A stretch of 64,000 bases of DNA, taken from assembly GCA_009760855.2 (NCBI GenBank), contig WPIO01000034.1, positions 774,501-838,500 on the forward strand. The letters run 5' to 3'. Both the position numbers and the translations under genes were made by a program. This document shows positions 51,881-61,914 of the stretch, piece by piece; the first letter of the stretch is position 1; each line of letters starts with the position of its first letter. Below the pieces are notes generated by a model that was not told the DNA's origin, made no database searches, and worked only from the letters and a program-made list of their open reading frames with translations. Source of the stretch: Cristatella mucedo (lineage: Eukaryota > Bryozoa > Phylactolaemata > Cristatellidae).

Positions 51881-53439
51881 GTGTGAATACGACCAGCACA
51901 TAACGCCAGCCCAAATCGAGTGTGCAATGTCTCCTTCAATTGCTGGCTCTTTCCGTCACACCGCTTAATCGAGGTGTTTTTCGTGCCCGCATTTAGATTA
52001 GAGTAGCGAAAAGTGCTTTTGTATGTTCGCTTAATTCTGAGCGATCACGCTCTCTCAGCTGGGATGGACGTTGCCCGCCTTTTACAACGATTCAAGCCGT
52101 GTAAAGTCTAAGCTAGCGAAACTGTAGGGGCGATTTATAAACGAGTCAAAGTTCACTGTAGTTGAACGTGTATTTACACTTACAAAAGCGCGTGCGCATC
52201 GAGCGGCCAAGAAAATAAGCCTGTCAACATTTCCTGTAGAAAACTACTGCTCGCCGCTTCGCCTGAAAATGGTCGTCACTCGCGATCGAAGCCATCGCAA
52301 GAAGGCGTTGTTTCTTTTTGACGAAGGTGACCGTTCGAAATGGCTGAAACACGAGCAAAAGAAGTTCACGCTTAGCAACGAGGAGATGAAATTGATTCTT
52401 GTGCAAATTGGCACCGCTCGAAATTGGTGAATTAAGGCAATATACGTTGAAGCTTGCTTTGGGAAGGGCACACCGAACGAGTGGCAGCAAGAGCCCAGCG
52501 ATAATAACGAAACGAACACTGACAGTTGCCAATGCCGTTGACCGCACCTGTCGAATGAGGACACTCGTGTCTCGCCGGCCATCCACTCTAGTCTGTCCAC
52601 AGTGTCTGCATCAAAAGTGAGCAATGCTTTAGTGGCTAATCACATGCAGAGCGAGCGGCGGCAGATAAATGCGAACGTCATTGTCGTACTTACAAGTGCG
52701 CACACTGCACACGGGATCGCGAAATCGAATCCGCCGCTCGGGCTCTAGTCGTTGTGCTACCTACGCCAAAGAAAAATGCACGTTGATTAGGCGGAAATGT
52801 AAAAACCTTTCAACGATGACGGAAAGATCGGATCTAGCTTGAAAAACAGCTGCAGGGCAATACAAAGTGCGGGTTAAATGTCGTCGAGCGATCGCTGCCT
52901 TGCCTTAGCAAACGGCGAATTGGCGTTAGCAGTACATCCGCTTGATTGGGGCTCGTAGTTGCAAACTGGCAAGCAAGGCTCCTCTTTGCACACCGGTCGC
53001 CTTTTCAGAATATCTGAACAGTAAAACACTAGGATTTAGCAAATTGAAAGCATTCCGAGAAGCACGCGCAAGCACATTCTTAGCGATACCCACTTTTTAG
53101 TACTAGGCAGCACCTAGGTGCGACTACACTGTCGGCACTTAGATCGTCGCCTTTCAGGAGACCAATAGCGGAACACGTGCCGTGCTGAGCCGTGCATCCG
53201 TCGTACTGCAGATAAAACAGTAGAGAGCGTAACAACGTTTCGCTCAGCAGGCAGCTAAGTGTTTAAATACGCGAGTGGGCAATATCGAGTACACAAATTG
53301 TTACGACGGCATACTCACTGATGCTGTAGCGCCTCCGTTTGATCCTGCTTCGGTTTTGTGTGTCACCGGTTTTTCCAAACGCAGCAAGGTTCTACAAGAG
53401 CAGCGTGAGGCAATTTCATTTTCGACACCGGAGTGTGTA

Positions 53440-53530
53440 TACAATATTAATAATAATAATAATGCACTTGATAAAGCGCCGTCAGAGAACTCATAGTCTT
53501 TTTTAGGCGCTATACACTTGCTAAAGTCTA
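53440..53530 (-). repeat. LINE tail inside the extra segment of unit A
   Basis: TTAATAATAATAATAATGCA, CTTGATAAAGCGCCGTCAGA, GAACTCATAGTC, TAGGCGCTATACACTTGC. Unit B lacks this whole segment. Confidence 0.7.
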
Positions 53531-54427
53531 AGGTTAAGAGTTTTAAAATTAAGCTCTGCGAAGCTTAGAGAATTTCATTGGGTTTCTTCCATGCGTTACG
53601 CTTAGAAAAAAGATACGGGTACGTGAGGAGGCAGGGCAAGTGCGAAGTGCGGAGGAAATGAGCTTCCTAGACGCAGGCCAGTAATCGCTACCGACCTGAC
53701 GGCCGTGAGCTTCGCCTGCAGTGGAGTAACGCAGTGTCGCATTACGAAGTCACATCGGATTGCGCTCATTAGGGCGGTGGAAAATAGGATAAATGCAGCA
53801 GCTATACTCATCTGCTGCTCAGCGTCCGCTCGTTTAGAATCGACGGAGAGCCCGGCGCTTGCAGATCTAGCACGGCAGTTTACTGCAGCTCAATGAGCTG
53901 CACCGAAGCAGCCCTCACCTGCTTGCTGCTGAGCGTCGGCTCGTCTCTCGGCATGGAGCGATACGAGACGCTCCTGCCGGCGGTGCTATGCTTTTCTTAA
54001 GGCACTCGTTGCTGCGCTTGCATTCTAAAATTTTGGCGAGCGGTTCACTGAAGAGCTTCGCGCGAGGCCGCAATGCTGCTTCTCTGACCACGGCTGCGGG
54101 CGCCTTGAGACGAGCAGCAGTCGTGAGTAAGCGAGAGGGCGCAGGTTAGCACGTGACGCGCGCCTACCTGCGTTTCCGCCATTCTTCGCTGATAACTAAA
54201 ACGAAAACAGCTCACCGTGAGCACATATGTGGTGATTAACGGAGCAAGCCGCAAAAAGAAAGGGCATTTGAATGAGCAGTCACGATTACGGTACTTGCTT
54301 TCGCATCAATGCTACGGTGAGCTCTGAGTTATGGGTCGGCGTCTGCATTGCGAGCGAACCAGTTCTCACGCGGAAGTATGCGAACGCACGCACGTGCTTG
54401 AGCGCACGCACGCAAACATGCACTTAC

Positions 54428-54449
54428 CTCTTCAAATGCCAATATAAGT
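54428..54449 (-). other. Candidate 22-nt microexon, unit A
   Basis: On the minus strand CTTTATTTTCAG|ACTTAT...GAAGAG|GTAAGTG. Length and both splice signals are matched by 58821-58842 in unit B. The preceding donor candidate is at 54566 (GGG|GTAAGG), 117 bp upstream, against 118 bp in B. The preceding exon frame in A has an in-frame TGA. Confidence 0.4.
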
Positions 54450-55230
54450 CTGAAAATAAAGATGCAACGTCTTTAGACGATTTGTAAGGACGCATTCTTA
54501 TTCTAAGAAAAGGACTAATCATTAGCTGGCACGAAAAAATTTACTAATCTTGAGATCAAGCCTTACCCCTGCACTGTTACAAGCGAAGACAGCTGGCTTG
54601 CCATATCCATCGCTTTAGCTATGGGTTTCGTGTTTTGCACAGAAACAGTTCACGTTGATAGCTCGATTGCAAACGCAAATCGTGACGGAGACGCCGGTGA
54701 GTTGTATTTCCTGACGCTGTCCACTTGAATTTTAACGGACGCCGTCGTGGGCAGATTCAAACTATTTCACTCCACGTGGTCGATCTAGTGACCCGTTAAA
54801 ATGGTGCTTTGCTCGGTTTTATTTAATTTTTGCCCGGTCCCATCTGCGCTGCTTGCTTGCATATCCAGAAGTTTCCATCTTGTAATATTTTCGTGTCAAA
54901 GCGTGCGTTCACTGGGCCTCTTCTCCACGGTAGGTGCCTGCTTGCCGTCTACACAGCTGCTATAAACCACGAATAGTGGAACGTCATTATCACTATGCTG
55001 AGCTCTATTTATTGAACTTAGCCGTACAGCTGTTTAGTGGCAGAAATACACGTCACAGTACGTGTCTGCCCTTTTACTGGGTCATGAAGCAGCGGTTGAA
55101 GGACGTCCATTGAGGGCCGTTTGTGGTGAACAGAGCTTCTGACGGACGTAGCAAAGCACAGGTTCTTCAACCATTGTGTATTGCCGTAGTTTTCAATGCG
55201 TTCTCAGAGGCCACTTTATTTAATTAAGTC

Positions 55231-55476
55231 TTGGTGTTCAAAAATGTCGGTTCATGCATTCAACCTAGAGACCCGTACATTCGTCCGGGAAATGTGAAAC
55301 TCGTTGCAAGAGATGCTATATCGTTAGCAACGTCGGGAAGCTTTGAAAGCCATTCTGAGGGGTTTCACTTAATTCTCAAGTTTAACCGTCTAGAGCGTTT
55401 TTTGGATGACAAACTGGACCTGCCTTTTAATCATATTCCTGAGGTTGGCTCGCTGCATGTATTCGGAGAAGTATGA
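55231..55476 (+). other. Coding-like conserved block, unit A
   Basis: Open frame with NVGSCIQPRDPYIRPGNVKL, VARDAISLATSGSF, FHLILKFNRLERFLDDKLD. The homologous stretch in unit B (from about 61257) reads DVGSCIQPKHLYIRLGKVLL ... FHLVLKSNRTKSFADYKWD. Over 59 codons there is no indel and no stop. No family recognised; the frame's start and splice sites are not established. Confidence 0.35.
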
Positions 55477-57360
55477 CGAGTTGGATACCGCCAAAACAAC
55501 TTTTAGCTCTCCGTAAATGGCTAAGCTACTAGGTAATGCGCTTTTGTTATTATATTTATTGTCGAAAGTCGCAATTCATTATTACTTTACGTTACTCGTC
55601 CCAAGAACTAGAGTGACCAAGCTGCATGTCTACCTACCGCTTTTGATGAGATTAGAGCGCTAACGGCCCAAGGCGTAACCTCCCATTTCTCTTCTTACAT
55701 TCCTAGTTTTCTTTGGTGCCGTACTAGAATAGACCGCAACGCTGCGAGTGATCGTTAACGTCGGCAGTTGGCTGGGCGAGAGGGCTAGTGCCCATTGATC
55801 AACGGCCGTCTGACGCCAACGAAGCTGATTTCAAAAGATGAATCGTCTTGCACCTGTGCAATCTAGGTTCAACTTAAAAGCAGCTCGTTGAATTTGACCT
55901 CGATCAGAGAGATACATTTACTCCCTATGTACCTGCAATGTTTGTAATATTAACGGTAACCATTTAACTATTAGGACGCAATGTTAACAAGACAGAAGAG
56001 CTAAGCGTGTTTATGAGCACTTTGACATTGCGGGCTAGAAAGACCGACCATTTAGGATTTGTTCATACAACGACAGGCGAATGCTCGTAAACGTATTCTA
56101 ACGACAAATAATGCAATTGCAGCGAATACTACGAAAAGTGAGCCCGTTTTCAGCTGTCCAATAATTTAAGAAAATCAACGCATGTCGGAAGTATCTTTTT
56201 TTGAACATCGCTGTTGTTTCGGAAATCTTAAGGGGTCGCCCGGGGAACCAGTGGCGTTTCCTGGAGAACAAGTTTGCTAAGTCTCGTCTCGGAAAACGGA
56301 CCACGGCTTACCTTAAAACTTAATAGCAGCGTTGAGTAGGTATTACGTATTATTCTATATTTTTAAAACCGAGCGAGACTAAGGACATTTAAGAACTTAG
56401 TTGATTCTGCCTTTAACTAGAGCTGAGAAAGTCGCAAACGTGCACCGTGCCATGCTCAGCGACCAGACGCTGTGGGCTCCTTGGCCGAATTGAACTTGTA
56501 GCTGCTAATAAAATAGCGGCGGTCATGTGGCGGTTATTAGCAGCACGATATTTGATTATGTATAAAAAGGGGCGCTACATCAACTGTATGAATACTAATT
56601 TTATATTTACTCTGCCTCGTGTAAGGAGCTTGACCGCCTCCGTAGCGAGCCAGACGGAAGTCGCAAGTTTAACGCTTAAATCAACTGATCGTCGTGTCAC
56701 TGCGTGCTATCCTAAAAGGAAATACCTGAAAGTGCTAACATTGAGCTGGCGTGTGATTTTAAATGAGTTCGTTGTAAGTTTTGTGCTTTTTTCAAGAACT
56801 GCATGCCGACTACGTAGGGCTGATGTCCCAGCTCTTGGCTTAATGCTGGATACACGCTCATACGGTCCGCTGGCGGTTGGATGTTACCAGATCTGGGGAA
56901 ACACGCACGTGCCTAATAGCTAAAGTAAGGCGGAGTCGCAACTTTAATAAATGCCGACTCTAGAGACCCTGGTGCCTAATTCATCGTGCCGAAAACCTCT
57001 CAAATGGAAGAAAAACGTTAAACTTTAAGTTTAACTGCGTTCAATTCCGCTAGATTAGCGACACTAGTTAGACATAGTAGCTGAGCGCGAGCGCGCGCCT
57101 GAGAGAGAGAGTGACGGATCACAAGTGATAGGGAGAAAGTCGTCTTAGCCTCACACGAACCAACCATTACTAGGGCCTTAAACGGGAGCGACACACCCAA
57201 CCATTCCGCTAGCCTATACATTTATAGATGCATGGAATTGTTTGGCTTGGTAATCCAGCGACTGAAGAGCACAGTGTTGAGGTCGCTTACTACGACAGGG
57301 GAAGAAATGAAACGTAAGGATAATTTAGTTGTTATTGATTATAATAATGCATTTGTAAAG

Positions 57361-58000
57361 CCACCCTCTAAGAACCGAATCTCTTCCTAAGGGTGTTACA
57401 GATGCTCTGTAGAAGACCATAACCATCTCGAGACCGTCATGATGATCTGAGGTTACATACGCACCTGTCATCAAGCAAAGCATTATTGGAAGTGACCAGC
57501 GCGGATCAAACATGTAAGTATTGTTAGTAGACAGCAGGCACACTTTCAGCAGTCGTAAATCAGTTAGACTAATTTCACGTCGAGGTGGAGACCAGTGGTT
57601 AAAGTTCGTTAATTCGTTACTGCAAACGTCGTTGGCAGTGAGTCTTCATTGGTCGCGCCACGATTATTGGCAGTTGAGTGATCGCTACGGCACGATCGCG
57701 GCAACGCAAGGGCACCATGTCAGTGTATACAGCGAAAGTGCGTGCTGCTTCAGCTACTGCAAATCGAGGCCGCAGCTTCAACTATAAATATGTGCTGCTA
57801 TGCGGACTCAGCGATCGCGGGACAGTTGCTTTCGCGTCTCCGACTCGCATGAAAAGCTAAGAAAATTACGGTGAAGGATCATAATGACCAGCCGCTTCGC
57901 TTGCGTACGGACGGGTGAGGCTTAGCGTCTGGCAGGCCATAGGAAGACGGCAATGAATGAGTCATTGCGTTTTGAAAGGCGCCAACCAACGCTCCGGGTC
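57361..58000. other. Highly conserved core of array unit B, promoter-like
   Basis: Partner of 51241-51880. The CCAAT-type motifs, the TATAAATA string (57783) and the 46-codon frame from GGCACCATGTCAG are unchanged. The flank at 57181-57360 has about 25 differences in 180 bp to unit A, so the core's similarity starts abruptly. Confidence 0.5.
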
Positions 58001-58422
58001 ATATAAGTAGGAGTGAATGCTCGCGCCAGCCCAATTCAAATGATCCATTTACACCTACAATTGTCGGGTCTTTACGTAACACTGCTTAATCGAGGTGTTT
58101 TTCGTGCACGCTGGAAGGTTAGAATAGCGAAAAGTCCTTTTGCATTTTCGCTTAATTATGAGTTATCACGATCTCTGAGCTGGGATAGACGTTGCCCGCC
58201 TTTTGCGACGATTCACGCGCTGTGCAAAGTCTGAGTTAGCACAACTGTAAGGAGATTACAAACGAGTCAAAGTTCACTCTAGTTGAACGTGTATTTGCAT
58301 TTACAAAAGCGCGCGCGCGTCGAGCGGCCAAGAAAATTAGCCAGTCAACATTTTCCGTAGAAAACTAATGCTCGCCGTGCCGCCAAAAAATAGTCGTCAC
58401 TCGCGATTGAAGCCATCGCAAG

Positions 58423-58707
58423 ATGGCGTCGTTTCTTTTTGGCGAAGGCGACCGTTCGAAAAGACTAAAGAACGAGCTAACAGAAGTTCACGCTTTGCAA
58501 CGAGGAGACGAAATCAATTCTTGTGGAAGTGGCGGCCGCTCGAAATTGGTGACTTTAGGCAAAACTATACGTCGAAGCGTGTTTCGGAAAACGCAGATCG
58601 AACGAATCGCAGCAAGAGCGCAGCGAGAATGGCGAAATGAACACGTGACAGTCGGCAAAGTGGGTCAAAGATTGAGCAGTCGCGATTCCGTCACGTTCCG
58701 CTCGTGA
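58423..58707 (+). other. Candidate first coding exon or small ORF, unit B
   Basis: Opens at CGCAAGATGGCGTCG, an ATG inside a YY1-like AAGATGGCG motif, with MASFLFGEGDRSKRLKNELT and EVHALQRGDE, 94 codons in all. In unit A (52294 on) the ATG is lost (AAGAAGGCG) but the frame LFLFDEGDRS-WLKHEQ remains for about 40 codons. In unit Z it is MNALFLLDVGNHSQKQKDEQ then a stop. No family recognised. Confidence 0.35.
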
Positions 58708-58820
58708 GAGCTGCTGCGAGCAATGCACCCAGTTGGCTCTGCCAGCCAACCGGTTCCGGTGCTGCTGCATGCGAACGCAGGCACTCATGCTTGAACTCAC
58801 GCATGCAAACGTGCACATAC

Positions 58821-58842
58821 CTCTTCAAATCGCGATATGAGT
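58821..58842 (-). other. Candidate 22-nt microexon, unit B
   Basis: On the minus strand TTCTTACTTGTAG|ACTCAT...GAAGAG|GTATGTG. The preceding exon candidate (58961-59157, minus) reads VKIQVDSVWKYNSPTSRSRF, TFAMELSIGAVFCGKTKVVT, KAIDNATQLASAFVKVL, donor TG|GTAAGT. Joining gives TG|A, a stop, so either this copy is broken or the model is wrong. Confidence 0.4.
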
Positions 58843-59254
58843 CTACAAGTAAGAAAGCGACCTCGTTAGACTCTTTGTAATGGCGCATTCTTCTTCTAAG
58901 AAAACGATGAACCATTAGCCTGCAAGAAAAAAACGCACTAGTGTTAGGAGTACGACTTACCACAGCACTTTCACAAAAGCTGAAGCGAGCTGCGTTGCGT
59001 TATCAATCGCTTTAGTGACGACTTTCGTTTTTCCACAGAAAACCGCTCCGATTGATAGCTCCATCGCAAATGTAAATCGTGACCGAGATGTTGGGGAGTT
59101 GTATTTCCAGACGCTGTCCACTTGAATTTTAACGGACGCCCTCGTACGCTTATTCAAATGATTTCACTCCGTAATCTTGATTTACTGACCCGTTAAAATG
59201 AGACTTTGCTCGTATTCTCGTACTTTTACCCGTCACCGCTCGAGTTTTTTTGCT

Positions 59255-59320
59255 AGCAAAATATAAAATATTAAATATTAAATATAAGATAAATATAAAA
59301 TATTAAATATAAAACTATCC
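59255..59320. repeat. AT-rich short tandem repeat (AAATATT type)
   Basis: Repeated AAATATTAAATATAAA-like units in unit B just before the LINE insertion; absent from unit A at the corresponding place. Confidence 0.75.
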
Positions 59321-59384
59321 GTAAGTTTCCATCGTGTTGTATTTGCTGCTAAAAGCGAGCATGCACTGGGTGTCACGCCCAGTT

Positions 59385-60930
59385 TTCCTCTTTTCTTTCT
59401 TTTCAAAGATTCTTGAAAAAATTTTAGCTAAGCAGCTGGTTGAACATGTTGAAAATAATGGAATGTCAGAAACCTTTTGATCATAGTTTAAGAGGCAGCA
59501 CTCCACTTAAACTGCTTCCCTCCGTGTTAACAATGACCTTCTACGTGCCAACGACGACGGGAATGGCACTGCCCTAGCTCTGCTAGATCTGTCTGCTACC
59601 TTCGACGCTTATGATCACGAAGTTCTACTTGAACGATTGAGAACAACGATCGGTCTGGCAGACAAAGCACTGGCGTGGTTTAAGTCATCATAGTTCGATC
59701 GTGTTCAATGCGTGTCGTGTGGGGGTCAGGGGTCACAGACAAGAAGGGTCACCTATGGAGTCCCTCAAGGGTCTGTACTCGGTCCCTTGCTGTTCTCCAT
59801 TTATACACAACCTCTGGTAAAAGTGATTACGACACGTATAATAAGATATCACTTCTATGCTAACTAGATACTCAGTTGTATTTGTCATTCAAACCGTCGG
59901 AATCTGCTGTGGCAACTGAGAAATTGAATGCTTGCCTTGCCGATATTTCATCATGGATGTCGGAAAACTTCCTGAAATTAAATGATGATAGATCCGAACT
60001 GCTGCTCATAGGACACCCTAAGAATGTTGTTGGATTAAAATGCTATGCTCTTCTAATAGGTGATGCTATTGTGTGACCATCAAAACGTGCTCAAACTTTA
60101 GGTGTCGTTTTTGACAGCTGCCTCAATTTTAAAAGCTTCGTTCAGAAGTTTGCTTCTACAGCTACCCCTATCCAATATTAGGAGCTGTCTCCCACAGTGG
60201 CTTGTAAAAAAATTAATTAGCTCTTTAGTTCTGTCTCGGCTTGATTATTGTAATTCTCTTTTGGCTGGGCTGCCAAAGAAAGCTATTAGGCCACTGCAGC
60301 GGACTGGCGAACATGAATGATGAACATGAACTATGAACATGGCGGAAAGGCTAGTCATCAAGTCCCAGCGGTCTAAGCACGTGTCTTCTCTGCTGAAAGA
60401 GCTAGGATAGCTTCCGGTTGAGCCAAGAATACAGAGCAAAGTTCTTACGGTGACCTACAAGGCCCGCCACGGCTTGGCTCCTACGTACCTAGCTGAACTG
60501 CTGCACCAGTTTCAGCCTGTTCGCGCCCTCAGGTCCTGTGTGGACAATAAATTAGCTGTCCCATTCCTCCGCTTAAAGACAGTTGGCGACAGAAGCTTTA
60601 GCTCTGCAGGTCCTAGACTGTGGAACTCGCTTCCACAATTCTTACGCAACGACAACTACTCTCCGACTGCCGACTATGGCACATCCTTTTCAGCGGTCCC
60701 GAGCTGCTACTTGTATGCTACTCACTACCTCAACTGCTCTCCTGACTCTGCTATGCTTCCCAATTTCTTTTTGTTGCGTGAGACGAAGTCTGTTGGCTAC
60801 CAAATGCATACCGAAAGCCGCTTAGGCTGTGAGTTTTATATTAAAAACTCTCCTGCCTAATACCCACATGGTCTTTAAGACTTCTTGGAGTTACAGACGG
60901 AGGTACATTACATTGCATTACATTCTCCAA
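59385..60930 (+). repeat. LINE, 3' half, inserted in unit B
   Basis: Successive frames give FSKILEKILAKQLVEHVENN, TALALLDLSATFDA, VTYGVPQGSVLGPLLFSIYT, LSRLDYCNSLLAGLPKKAIR, YKARHGLAPTYLAELLHQFQ and FSSAGPRLWNSLPQFLRND. It ends GGTACATTACATTGCATTAC. The FADD-type box is degenerate (RYHFYAN, then a stop). Several frameshifts make it inactive. This family ends in ATTAC repeats rather than (ATT)n. Confidence 0.88.
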
Positions 60931-61914
60931 GCTGAGTGCCATCTTGAGGACCCAGCGGCTGCTATGCAACACTGATATCGGAATGTCATCTTCACTATGA
61001 CCAGGATTAAACTTGGTAGTAAAACTGTTTAATGGCAGAAATACACATCATAGAACCCGTCTTCTCTTTTTACAGGGCCATACAGCAGCGGTTAAAAGAC
61101 GTGCATTGAGTGCCGTTTGTGGTGAACAGAGCTTCTGACGGACGTACCGCAGTATAGATGCTCTATCCCTTGTGTACTGCATTAGTTTGCAACACTTTCC
61201 CGGAGACCCTTTCCTCTAATGTCGTAGAGGTAAGAGCCTGCATGCCGTTTAAAAGACGTCGGTTCATGCATCCAACCTAAACACCTGTACATTCGTCTTG
61301 GAAAGGTATTGCTCGTTTTAAAAGAGGCTGCATCATTAGCAACGCCGCTTTGCTTTGGAAGCAATTCGGTGATGTTTCATTTGGTCCTGAAGTCCAACCG
61401 TACGAAGAGTTTTGCGGATTACAAATGGGACTAGCCTTGTTACGATATTCCTAAGGTTGGCTCGGACTGTACTCGGTACTCGCAGAGGCACGTCGAACGG
61501 GATACCGCCAAAACAACTTGAAGCTCTCGGTAAAGCCATGAGCTTCTAGTTAATGCGCCTTTGGTTACACATTTCCATAGAACGTTCCAATAAGTAGCTT
61601 CTTTACGTATCTCGTCCTCGGAGCGAAAGGTGCCACGCTGCCGGTCTACCTACGGTTTATGATTAGACTAGAGGGCGAACGGCCCAATAGGCAACCTCAC
61701 ATTTCATGCACTGCGGCGCTCTACGAGAATTAAACGCATCGGCGGGAGCGATCGTTTACGTCGGCAGTTGCCCGGCTGTGGCTTGCGCCCACCGATCAAT
61801 AGCCACTGGACACCTACAGAGCTAATTGTGAAATGTTAATCGTCTAGCACCTGTGTAATCAACGATCAACTGAAAAGTTTCACGTCAAATTTGAACTCGG
61901 TCGGTGAGAATAAT

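Larger units (their letters stand above)
49656..55914. repeat. Tandem-array unit A, about 6.26 kb
   Basis: Aligns with unit B over blocks 49670-50250, 50400-51870, 51950-52460 and 54250-55914. It has an extra 1.7 kb at about 52600-54250 that B lacks, and a private SINE-B insertion at 50247-50395. Identity looks near 85% outside the conserved core. The core at 51241-51880 is described separately. Confidence 0.82.
55915..61914. repeat. Tandem-array unit B, about 6.0 kb including a LINE
   Basis: Offset from unit A is constant at 6,120 bp across the core, then falls to about 4,390 bp because A has an extra segment. A LINE (59385-60930) interrupts B; flanks on both sides resume the alignment with A at about 54900-55020. 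The right end near 61914 passes into unit C at the same point where A passes into B. Confidence 0.82.
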
